From: Darksidea phi
Lineage: Eukaryota > Ascomycota > Dothideomycetes > Pleosporales > Lentitheciaceae
Assembly: GCA_030770425.1 (NCBI GenBank)
Contig: JASJFT010000102.1
Coordinates: forward strand, 62,001 to 126,000
DNA: 64,000 bases
Direction: 5' to 3'
Made by a program: the position numbers and the translations under genes. Below, one piece after another: positions 45,966-55,842 of this stretch. The notes under the pieces are model-generated. The model did not search any database. It was not told the DNA's origin and saw only the letters and a list, made by a program, of their open reading frames with translations. Position 1 is the stretch's first letter, and the number at the start of each line of letters is the position of its first letter.

Positions 45966-47011
45966 CTACGCTGCGACCGGCTGCACCTCTGGCACAATCG
46001 CGTACTCAGTCTCGCCATTCTTCTCAAACTCCGCCATGTCTAGCGCAACTATCACACTATCCCGCACCACCTGCTCCGGATCATCCAAGAATTTTCTGAG
46101 GGTTTCCTCCACACCTTCCTCGTCGCCTAAGCTTCCTAGCGCCTCCGCAGCTTCGTGTCGCACCATGCTTGCCTCGCCGGTATTGCTCAGGGTCTCGGTC
46201 AGACTAGGGATAGATGCAGGATGCGATAGCTGGCCGAAGATGAATGCGATCTCATGGCGAAAGAGTGCAGAGGGGTCGCTGAAGCCCCGCGCCAGCGCTT
46301 GGATGGCTGGTACCGCGGTGGGGAGGTCCGGCGGCGAGGCGAGGTCGCGTAAGGCGAACATGGCTCGGTAGCGCTTGAACATCTTGACTGAGGTATCAAG
46401 CAGTGTCTTTTCAAGATCGGGTATCGATGGTGCTTCGGTGCTGTGAGGTAGTGGCGGCGCGGGATCTACTGACGCGAAGTCGCTGGTACCTAATCAGTCT
46501 TGCTCCGCCATAGGAATAGTCCTACGTACCTCTTCTTCAACTTTTCCTGCTTGCTCTGTATCCCGTGCTCCCACTCAATCCTATCCACTGCAATGTCGCA
46601 TGTTTCGCGCACAACATCAGGCTCCTCCGCATCATCCCGCAACTCCCTGAGCAGATCCAAGCTTCCTTTGTCTCCTAGTGCTCCCAACGCTTCCGCCGCC
46701 TCATGTCGGCACATGGAGTCCTCTGCCTTGTCCTCGAGCACATGCCGCAAAGGTGCGATCGCAGCGTCGTTGCGTGATTGTCCGAGGCAATACGCGAGTT
46801 CGTGTTTGAGGAGCGCGGAAGGCGAGGCGAAAGCAGCGGCGATTGCTTCTATCGCGGGAACGGACTGCTCTGTAGGCGGCTGTAACGACGCGAGGTACTT
46901 CAGCGAGAAGAGGGCGCGGAAGCGGCGAGCGAGGGCTTCTTGCTCAGAGGTGAGGATGTTGCGGAGGGTCTGGACTTGGTCGTGTTGTCCGGAAGTCTTC
47001 GGGCCTGCCAT
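45966..47011 (-). CDS. LIA1: Deoxyhypusine hydroxylase (HEAT-repeat di-iron enzyme)
   Basis: Exons 47011-46530 and 46482-45966 give 332 aa. Four His-Glu motifs bind the two irons: [10 protein letters not shown] (H70-E71), [13 protein letters not shown] (H103-E104), [10 protein letters not shown] (H237-E238) and [16 protein letters not shown] (H270-E271). They lie in two symmetric halves of HEAT repeats joined by a Pro-rich linker. The enzyme completes hypusine synthesis on eIF5A by hydroxylating the deoxyhypusine side chain. Its 3' end converges with RPA12, with only 75 bp between the stop codons. Confidence 0.96.
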
Positions 47012-47557
47012 TCTGTGTATAGAAATGGTTGGTGCAGAATGTGCGGAATCACGGAAAATATTCCAAGGTCAAATCGTCCTAGTTACCTTTCGCGCCAAAG
47101 CCGTCTTTTTCAGCGAGGGGTCGAAAATCAACTTTTGATCAGATTTGATAAGATCTCCCCCGCCATGGCACGTGAGACCGTGCTCCTTCCTCAACCTGCT
47201 CTAGCGTCTACCCGGGCCGTGCGTCTCCAGCCACCCCGTTATTGCGACTCCTCGACTTTGATCACTTTCACCACGACAATGAGAGAGGCACGCTCCACCG
47301 CTTCACGCCTCCCCCTTGCGCCCGACGCCAAGCACAATACCATCAATACGCACAACAGGTACAATAGCTAGCGCGCCTATAAGCTCAGCTGTCCCCCACA
47401 CGACTCCGAGAGCTTAACCTTCCACAACTCTCCGCGCCTCAACACTCTATTGTTCAAACTCACGACTCTCCTCACGCTTCGAGGATAATTCGAACCAACA
47501 ACACAACCTCCAGCGTGGCCCTACCAACTATAACGCGCGACAAAACTTATTACAACC
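47012..47557. promoter_or_regulatory. Divergent promoter region, deoxyhypusine hydroxylase and 47558 gene
   Basis: 546 bp between two outward-facing start codons. C-rich stretches near 47330-47520 are typical of fungal 5' flanks. No defined site was identified. Confidence 0.4.
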
Positions 47558-48798
47558 ATGTCCTTCTTGCGCGACTTGTCCGAGCGCGTCTGGAGCTACG
47601 TGAGTCCGCGCAAGACTCAGCAACGCCGCGACAAGCCCTTCAAGGTCCCCGCCATACCCATCAAAGCGAAGCCTGCGAAGAATGTCGCCGTGACCCCGCA
47701 GACGAAGATCGGACATTGGCAGATCAAGACGCCAAGCTCCATCGGATCGGTGGACGAGACCCTACTCCCGCCTTCACCACCTACCTCAGCCAAACCACAC
47801 TACGACCTCGATGGTGACACCCTCGTCCACGAATCGGTTGAGGACACATACAGGGACAGCTCGGAGCCTGACTGGGATGCCAACGAGGAGACGATGGTCG
47901 TGGATGACGGCACGTATATGGAGCAGCAGAAGGGCGTCGATCGCGAGAAAGAGAGATTGAGGCGCGAAATTCAAGGCCGAGAGCTGCGCGAAGCTGGCTG
48001 GACCGAGGACGCCGTCTTCCTCTTCCAGAAACTGGGTATGCGCGGTTTTGAGCCGCTGCTGCCGGACGACTGGGTGAACGACTTCGCCAGCCTGCCTGTG
48101 GATCTGTTCACCCAGAACGAGAACAAAGCCTTCATCAAAGCAGAGTCCGGCTCCGAGTTCCGAGGTGAGTTTTATCTACCCATTTGAGACTAAACATTAC
48201 TAATAGCCCACTAGCTCAACGTGCGCTCGAGGATCTCTTTAACCTTGGAGGCTTCGCCCGCGACGCAGTACTCACCAACGCGCCCCTTCGCACTCCCGAG
48301 TACCACATCCGCCGGTCGGTGAAGAAGTACTATCAGTGGGCTATGAAAGACGGCGACTTCGCCCACATCTGGAAGAACCTCTCGCTTTTCGCGACCGTCA
48401 TTTGCGACAAGTACACTCCTCCCTACATTGCTGAGCAGAGGATGATTCGCAAGCTCGGCAAGTTGCAGAACCGATGGGACGAGGCGTTCGAGACTCACGA
48501 CAAGGAGAACAGCAGCGCTTCTCGCTTCGTCGCTGCTCCAGAGGAGCTGCCGACTCTGTACGGTGTGATTGCCTCTCACACCGTCATGGCCTTTGTTAGC
48601 TATGTCGCCCCGACTGAAGCAGACGGAACAGCTTCCTTGCGCATGATCGCCATGTTCGATTTTAGCGAGGAGGGATACGACGTATGGAACTCATTGGCAA
48701 TCGCCATCTTCATCGTCCACTGCCGCAACAGGATGAAGCAGTTGAAGGAGTTTCTTCCTGAGCCGGTCCTTGCCTGCTGCCCTGACCCGGATATCTGA
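47558..48798 (+). CDS. Conserved fungal protein of unknown function
   Basis: Exons 47558-48164 and 48215-48798 give 396 aa; the 50-bp intron has a GTGAGT donor and CTAAT branch. The N-terminal 140 residues are basic and then acidic, low in order (RDLSERVWSYVSPRKTQQRR), ending in a charged helix (DREKERLRREIQGREL). The C-terminal 240 residues form a compact, likely helical domain: LGMRGFEPLLPDDWVNDFAS, RSVKKYYQWAMKDGDFAHIW, LFATVICDKYTPPYIAEQRM, and a late NSLAIAIFIVHCRNRM. I do not recognise a characterised family. Strong coding bias and an intact frame support it as a real gene. Confidence 0.82.
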
Positions 48799-49808
48799 TT
48801 GACCGGCTCACATACTGCCTGATCTTTGCCTCGCACTGAGAGATACTTTGACACCAAGGTCTTTTGATCCGTCACTACACTCGCGAAAAGAAGGTTGAAC
48901 ATTACACGCGATGTAAGACCACGGTTACCTGTTTGAATTACGGCGTTTGGTCCCCATGGTATACCCCCTTTGGTTCTAGAGTTTGGCTATGGTGATGTTC
49001 TCACGATGAGAGACGACTGGGCCACGCGACATGACTTTGTCATGCGCAACCTTGTTTTTTGGCTTTTCATCGACTGCATGGATGATCTAGGCGTCAGATC
49101 AGGGTTGCTCTTTCCTAAATCTTTGTCTTGTCTTTGGACTTGTTCTAGCAGGAACAATAGGAACGCAACATGGTCCACAATCGATACCCAGTTCTTATGT
49201 AGTCAATATCTCTCAGCATCACTCGCAGACATCAGTTCGTCCTCTAACGCGATCGTTCATCTGCTAGTAGTCTGAAGCCATCCTAAATACCCATCACAAC
49301 GTACATCGACCCCACCTACGATGGCATTCAGCACCCACGATCCCCGCCCAACAAGCCCATCCAGCAGCACGCCCTCGAACTACCCGCTGTCACGGGATAT
49401 GCACCGGCATACATGGTTCGGCTACTTCTCAAGCGTGTGAGTGGTCAGTTTCACAACCTCGCCGTCTCGGTTCGGGTCGGCACATGCAGGTCCGGATCTC
49501 GTATACCAACGTACGAACACGAACAATGGTGTATGAAGGAGTCCTACCAGTATTTAGCTATGGAGGGAATTAGAAGCTAGTTTCTTTTTTGATTAGTTAG
49601 GATACAGTCAGCTTCACGGATATTCCCGGGGTCTAGACGTAGGTGTATAAGTACGAGGAGCCTCGCTGCTGTGGAGCTTCAGAGCATCCAAGCAGTTTAC
49701 TTGTATCCAGCTATACAAAGCATCTTTCAGCATTGACGACCTTTTGTTTCGATACCCAGAGCCAATACAATACAGTCAAGGAACTACACGAATTCTCCAT
49801 CCTAGAAA
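48799..49808. other. Intergenic kilobase with one small open frame
   Basis: It separates the 47558 gene from the PEP mutase family gene. The only candidate is a 39-codon frame at 49321-49440 (+), starting MAFSTHDPRPTSPSS and containing HRHTWFGYFSSV; a GTGAGT sits at its stop, so it might be a first exon. Nothing else is recognised. Confidence 0.35.
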
Positions 49809-50594
49809 ATGTCCACGCAGAACGACCTCGCCAGGACCCTCAAAGCCTTCCACAAGCCTGGCGACCCCCTCATTCTCACCAATGTCTGGGACGCCATAAC
49901 TGCCAAAGCCATCGCGGCTCTGCCTGAGACTAAGGCCCTCGCAACAGCTTCCTATGCTATAGCCGCAGCCGCCGGTCTTGAAGACCAAGACCTCACACTC
50001 GAAGTCAATCTCCGTGCAGCCGAAGCCATCGCAAAGGTAGCAAAAGCCTTCAACAAGCCGCTCACGGTGGATTTCCAAGACGGGTTTGGTGGAGATCTTG
50101 AGGACGCTATCCGCCGCCTCGTCAAACTCGGTGCCGTAGGCATCAACCTCGAAGACTTTGGGCGAGATATCGATGGCCTGTACTCGGTCGAAGTAGCCCA
50201 AGACCGCATCAAACGCGCACTCGCCGTCGCAAGCTCCGAAGGCGTTCCAGACTTCGTGATCAACGCACGCACTGATTCTCTTCTCGTCGGAAAATCCATC
50301 GATGAGGCCATTGCGAGAGGAAAGGCGTATCTCGAAGCCGGCGCCACTACTGTGTTCATTTGGGGTGGGAGGGAGAGGGGTGGCACCAGGACTGAGGAGG
50401 TAGAGAAAGCTTCTAAAGCGCTGGGTGGGAAGTTGAACGTCAGTTTGGTTAGGATCAGGCCGGGTGGCTTGACGGTCAAGGAGTTGAAGGAGATTGGTGT
50501 GGCGAGGATTAGTGTGGGGCCGCAGGTTATGATGAGGACTATTGGCGCGATTGCGGAGGAGGCGAAGAAGATACTCGCTGGGGATAGTGTTTAG
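49809..50594 (+). CDS. PEP mutase/isocitrate lyase family enzyme
   Basis: A single exon of 261 aa. The fold signature is clear: ILTNVWDAITAKAIAAL, ATASYAIAAAAGLEDQD, the metal/substrate loop PLTVDFQDGFGG, GINLEDFGRD, and FVINARTDSLL (the NARTD motif). A barrel-end RISVGPQVMMR follows. Members cleave or form C-C or C-P bonds in 2-oxo acids (for example oxaloacetate hydrolase-like or 2,3-dimethylmalate lyase-like enzymes). The lyase 'KKCGH'-type loop of true isocitrate lyases is absent, so it belongs to the small PEP-mutase-like group. The substrate is unknown. It is likely cytosolic, as no targeting peptide is seen. Confidence 0.9.
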   Translation: MSTQNDLARTLKAFHKPGDPLILTNVWDAITAKAIAALPETKALATASYAIAAAAGLEDQDLTLEVNLRAAEAIAKVAKAFNKPLTVDFQDGFGGDLEDAIRRLVKLGAVGINLEDFGRDIDGLYSVEVAQDRIKRALAVASSEGVPDFVINARTDSLLVGKSIDEAIARGKAYLEAGATTVFIWGGRERGGTRTEEVEKASKALGGKLNVSLVRIRPGGLTVKELKEIGVARISVGPQVMMRTIGAIAEEAKKILAGDSV

Positions 50595-50773
50595 AGATGT
50601 CCATATCATGTCTTACAAAGGAATTTTTGTAGGTTGTGCAATGAGTATGATGGCGTCAGAAGTAGGTAGAAACCAAGTGTTCTCGGTAGTAATGAAATCC
50701 AATGGTGTCAATGAGCAATACACTACAAGGCAAAATATATACAAGACACGTCTCGATATGCCATCTCTAACAA

Positions 50774-51966
50774 TCATCCAGCAACCCCATCAATTCTAAT
50801 CTCCGGAACACCCATCCCCACCCCGCTAGTTCGATTCCCCCCTTCCACCCGAGCAAAAACCCTCCTCCCCTTCACAACCAACGCAACCCCCGAAACCGCT
50901 ACAAGATTCAATGCACCAACACACTCCCCACCCAAGCAAAGCCTCGCCCACGCGTCGCCCCACGCCACGAACAACACCTCGGGATTCTTAACCAGCGGCA
51001 GCGCAAACAGCCCACACGTCCAAAGCACCCAAAGCTTCCACGTAAGCTTATCCGCCTTGAGATCGCGGAACGCTAGAAGGCGTCCAGAAACGAGACACCC
51101 CATAGCCAGCATAAGCATATGCGAAGCTATGCCCAGTCCAAAAAACGCTGGACAAGCTAGAGAACAGAGGACGATAGGAATAGCAACACTCCACCGCACA
51201 CCCTCATCCCCCAGCGCCACAGCCGCAGATCGCCTCCCTCTTGCCCGATCGCCCTCCGCATCCTTAATATCAGCAATGTGCTGCGACGTGAGTATAACTG
51301 CTATAATCATGCCCACCCATTTGACTCCTGTAGCGGTGAGTGTATGTGCCGGTCCAGCCATTATGCGTAGCGCTAAAGAGGAGTATAATCCATACCCTAC
51401 CGCTATCAGTCCGTTTTTCGAAGCCCAATGCTCTTCGCTCCCATTGAGGTCATTGTATATCCATGTCAGTACACATAACAATAGCGTTTCTTCCAACACG
51501 CCAATCCCCCATCCAACCACTACCACAATCGGTACAGCAACCGCCAACAATCTGCGCGCCCCTGGGCACGATATGCGTCCACTGGGTATCGGACGATGCG
51601 GTTTATTTATCTTATCTTCTGCGACGGCATCGGGGGAGCGTTGGTTCGAGATGTTGAAGACGAGGAGGTTGGTCCAGACGACGAGGAGGGCGAGCGGGAG
51701 GCGGGAGAGGGTGGGGAGGAGGGCTGGGGTGCGGTTCGTTGTTAGGGGAGGGCCGGAGAGGGCGCTGAGGGTTGCGAAGAGGGTTGTTGGGAGGGCGAAG
51801 GTGGAGAAGTCGTTGGCGGTGAAGAGGTAGAGCGTTTTTAGGATGGTGAGGATTTGGTAGAGATTTTTGAGCTGGGGAGGTGGTTAGTGGGAAGGGGAGG
51901 GAGGGGAAGGAAACGGACAGCAGTAGTGAGGCCTTTAGGGACGGTGATGAGAACTGGAACAACCAT
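50774..51966 (-). CDS. UbiA-family membrane prenyltransferase or terpene cyclase-like protein
   Basis: Exons 51966-51919 and 51871-50774 give 381 aa. A short first exon (MVVPVLITVPKGLTTA) leads to about eight or nine hydrophobic spans. The first Asp-rich motif region reads FNISNQRSPDAVAEDKINKP followed by HRPIPSG, which is the UbiA signature loop. The second is SQHIADIKDAEGDRARGRRS. Family members transfer prenyl chains or, in some fungal members, cyclise prenyl diphosphates, using Mg2+ held by these aspartates. The N-Q spacing in the first loop matches a fungal sub-branch rather than respiratory quinone enzymes. Genes for a complete terpenoid cluster are not seen nearby. The donor GTCCGT of the intron is weak but keeps the frame. 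Confidence 0.85.
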
Positions 51967-52820
51967 GATTGTAGAGGATTGGAGGAGCATGAGATTTGAA
52001 GGTAGGGCTGGACTAGTGCAGAGATTGTAGAATATGGTAGAACTAGGGATATAGTTCTTGAGAGAAGATGGACTGAAGAGATGAGTCGCTCGTAGGATGT
52101 GTACTCAATCCCATGAAATGGTATACATATTTATAACCACCATCTCCATCGTTTCACAAACCCCACCGCCTCATCAACAATGGTCTCTAAATGCATTCAT
52201 CATCGCATGCATCCAAGCAGCAAGCTGAAAACATATTATTAGCCTCCATCACAATATACGCAAGCTATGCCGGTGTAGCGTCCCCACCCCAGCGCGCCAC
52301 CGATCCCGTAAATGCCGGCACCCCTAAGACTCAGCCTCGCAATGCAGCGTTGCCAGGTTGTAGATACGAGATATGGACAAAGTAGGCGGTGGGCGCATAG
52401 AGTGGTATGTTTTGGGCTGAACGATGCTGTAAGCGAGCTGCAGTATGCAAGCCACTTGCTCGTTGCGAGCTGCCCGTTTAAATTATTTGGCCACCCCAAA
52501 TGCTGCCATGATTTATCCGGAAAAAAGACGTGTAGATGGTGTGGTTGAACGCTGTCCTCATTAGTCAGAAATAAGGCTGCGGTAGAATTAATGCCAGGAC
52601 GTTAGCAGACGCCTTAGTGCCCTTGAGGCTACGGAATATAGGACGGGTAAATATTGGCCCCACGGAGCACTTTAGCTAGCCTTCGAAGCTATCTCGATAT
52701 TAATTCCATAGGCTAGTATTCGTGCACGTCTCTGTGCGTTCTCCATCCTAGAACCCAGTGTCAGTTTTCGTACCACCTCGGAAAACTTCACATAGCAACT
52801 CGGGTCCACTTACATTGGAA
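51967..52820. other. Intergenic region between the UbiA gene and a pseudogene
   Basis: No supported gene in about 850 bp. Open frames at 52191-52548 on both strands are short and without motifs. It contains the promoter of the UbiA-family gene. Confidence 0.4.
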
Positions 52821-54342
52821 CTAGCAGCAGATTGGAAAGAATAGCGTGTTGATGGCTCCGCATACCATCAGGATGCCGCCGAAGTCTAGGCCGATGCGCG
52901 AGTGGAAATCGAAGAGGATTTTCGGCTGCCTTCAACCACTGTCGAGAGAGTATTAGTACTAGTCCAAAGCTTCATGGTATTGGTGCACTTGCCAGAGTGT
53001 AGCGGCCAGGCGTATCCCCACCTATAGAAAGCCGGCGCGATCTCAATATCGTAGAAAGCTGTAGATACATTCGTGATGACCCAAAAAAATGAGCCACATA
53101 CCCATCCACCGCGCACCCACGGCCATCGCAACGTTCTCGCGCGCCAGTCCCAGCGCACCCATACCAAAGAATTAATCATCCAGTACGCTGGAAATTCCCC
53201 ATGTCCAGAAGCTATCGGGTTGCCGAACGCGGTCTCCGTGGCCTGGGTCTCAGACGTGATTAAATTCGTATTCGTAAAGTTGATCTGAAAAGCCGTGGAG
53301 ACGAAAGAGTATGCCAGGGAAAGGAAGATGTAAGCAATGACAGTCGCGCACCAGCGTCAGACGGTAAGCTAGTAAGATTTCAGTGGCGGATGACCCTTCG
53401 GATTGAGGTACCGCATGTGAATCGATAAGCAAAAAGAAAATGAGGGAGAAGGATATAATGATGAGGTTTATGAGACCGATGCTGACTGCGGGTATACCCG
53501 TATAAAAATAGAAAGGTCGCAAGTTGTATTCGACAAGCCAATTGCTGGATTGATAGCCTGCGGTACGATTTACATGCCCTGAAGTGTGGTATTGGCTGAC
53601 CATGCTTTGCGCTTCGGTCATGAAGGTGCTAAGTATTGGCAAGACGAAGTCGAACCAGTTGGTGTCATCTCGAAGGTACTAATATATCAATTGGGAGGTG
53701 TCTAGCGGGTCGTAGGAGGTATTGCCGTTGGCAACGGCTGAGTAAAGAAGTGCAGTCGCATTTGGATTGATAACGATCGCTGCCCAGGCATCGAAGTTGT
53801 ATATCACTTGCCTAACTTGCAACGAGTCATTGCCGAACTCTGAAGGAGGTCGAATGCCAAAACCGAGCGTTGGCTTCCCGGAGGTGACCATCTGCTCTGT
53901 CAACCGCGTGATTGTAGGTTCGACGAGCGGTGCGACTCCTGGGTTGTATGGTGGCTGACAGTACAAGCCCACGGCACAAATGGGGAGATGCTTCAGTGGG
54001 GTTTCCATTTTGTAAAAGACTTCCCAATATATCGAAAGTACAGACAGAGTGAATGCCATCAAACCGCAGTCGTAAAAATCCGTTTGTCAAATGCTCAGTT
54101 TCGCATTTGCTTCAAGGGAAAATGAAATTCGAGGTTGGAGACCGGAAGATGTATGGGCCTCCTGTAGCATTGAACTGACGAATGTCTTTCGACCTTCGCT
54201 CGATTGCGAGGTCGGGCAGATGTTGAAGCGAGGATAACTCCCAGTCGGTGAAAACCCAAAGCATGACTACCCGCTTGACGACATAAGAGAGTGAGCTGCG
54301 AGAAAAGCCACGGTGCATTTTGTCCGTGCGATTGCTGAACAT
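52821..54342 (-). pseudogene. Decayed DUF3533/SNG1-type membrane protein gene
   Basis: The minus strand carries the family pattern in broken frames. Readable blocks are QVIYNFDAWAAIVINPNATA, DDTNWFDFVLPILSTFMTEA, ILLAYRL, GALGLARENVAMAVGARWMG and NVSTAFYDIEIAPAFYRWGY followed by AWPLH. Lesions include an in-frame TAG just before YLRDDTN (about 53680); a frameshift near 53350 after AYRL; another in a T7 run near 53085; a GC where a splice donor is expected near 52990; and one missing base in the terminal VVEGSRK segment. Intact relatives are multi-span membrane proteins linked to nitrosoguanidine resistance in yeast. The number of separate lesions makes true decay far more likely than sequencing error. 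Confidence 0.82.
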
Positions 54343-54350
54343 CTATGGTC

Positions 54351-55289
54351 CTACCACTTCTCGAAGAATCGCCGCAAGAATAGGATCTTGCGATCCCATT
54401 CTTCATCTCCCAACGCCGTTAACCCCGCCGCACGCCGGCGCACCTGCATGGATTGATCAACCGCCTCCAGCATATTCAACGCTTCTTTCTTCATCTCTGC
54501 CTCTCGGCGCGCTTTCACCCATGCCTTTTGTACGCAAGGCAGTGCAACCGTTTGCATAACCGTATTGAGCCACTCCTTCAGGGGAGTAATTTCATCGTTG
54601 TTCCAACGATTCCTCCTATTGATGCGAATGTCATACGTCCACATGATGCCCTTCACAATGGGCTCGGCACGCCATAACCACCACGACGCTAATCTGCAGA
54701 AAATGGCAAAATGTTCTCTATGCCTGCGCTGAGGAATAGCGTATACATTGCCAAAGCGTTGGCAGATTGTCTAGAGTGATGTCGGATCCGTGTCATAGTG
54801 TATCTTGAGTACAAGCGGAAGGGTCATGTTTCGATTCTTAGTCAGAAGCGAGCGCTGCGTGGATGGGATCATTGTGAGATATCTCTGGAGTGGTTCGTGG
54901 TTGCCTAGTGCGATGGAATCGAATACAAAGTTCGCATGCGTATAGAGCTCGTAGGTTACTTCGGCACGAATAAGTTGGCATACACGGGAAAGTAAGGCCC
55001 AAGTGGACGCCTTCATCGCATGTTTCCATAAATTAATGTTCATTGGCTGGTTGGGTAGGAAGTAGGAGTGTATATGAAGGCGGAGTTCAGGAGGCAGGGT
55101 GGCGAAAGGACATGGCTTCCTACTGTCGGCGGCCGTGATTCTCAAGGGATCTAGGCAAGAATATCGATGTCGAGCGTTGTTTCCGATTGTTGACGGACGC
55201 TTGAGCTTCTCAGGAGTAGATCTGATGTGAGATCTTGCGAGCGAGGTTCTGGTGGGGCGTGCGTAGCTTGGAGTTGCGTTTGAGGCCAT
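54351..55289 (-). pseudogene. F-box-like gene interrupted by a single in-frame TAG
   Basis: From the ATG at 55289 the frame runs 172 codons to a TAG at 54771-54773, then stays open in the same frame for 139 more codons to 54351. The first part has an F-box-like segment (CPFATLPPELRLHIHSYFLP, then ALLSRVCQLIRAEVTYELY). The second part is equally protein-like (ASWWLWRAEPIVKGIMWTYD, CVQKAWVKARREAEMKKEAL). Either one nonsense change killed the gene, or a 42-bp intron (donor GTACTC, acceptor ending CTCTAG, both phase 0) removes the stop. The intron would be very short and would delete plausible coding sequence, so a pseudogene is slightly preferred. Confidence 0.6.
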
Positions 55290-55842
55290 GCCGACTGTAG
55301 TTGAGCTTTGAAGTTGTTGTTAGGTTTTTTCTTAGTGCTGATTGACAGTACTGCCTCAGAGGTGTGGGACTGGTGTCTTTCGCGTGTTGCTTATTCGGTG
55401 TACACTTGGAGCGTGACCGCGAGGGCCAGACCTCAGTGGTGAACCTTGGTATGGCTGATGTACTCAGAGCTGGGACACTTACGTATAGCTTTCATTAGGC
55501 GTCAATCACTTCGGCGATAGGCGGCATAGAAGCCTTTAGCCATCCGTGAGACCTGGCCGTAATCATGCATGAGAAACTAGCATGCATGAATCAGAACAAT
55601 TCTTTGGACAAAATCATATGTGAAGAAGTTTGAAATGGATGTCCACTTTCTTCGTAGAATGATTGGAGAAGAAGCGTTGCCTACCGTGCAAGCTGAGGCG
55701 CGCGCAGAACTAACCAAAAGCGGAGACCACGTGATGGCGTGATAACGTGTCATTCTTCTCTTCTTATTCGCCGCGTCTCGTCTATCAACCATCCTCCGAG
55801 ACAACAACACAGCGGGGGCTTTCTCCGCCACGGTTGCAGAAA
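55290..55842. other. Region upstream of MLH1
   Basis: About 550 bp without a gene, holding the MLH1 promoter and the 5' flank of the F-box-like ORF. MLH1's frame is open back to 55747, but the ATG at 55843 fits the family better. Confidence 0.45.
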
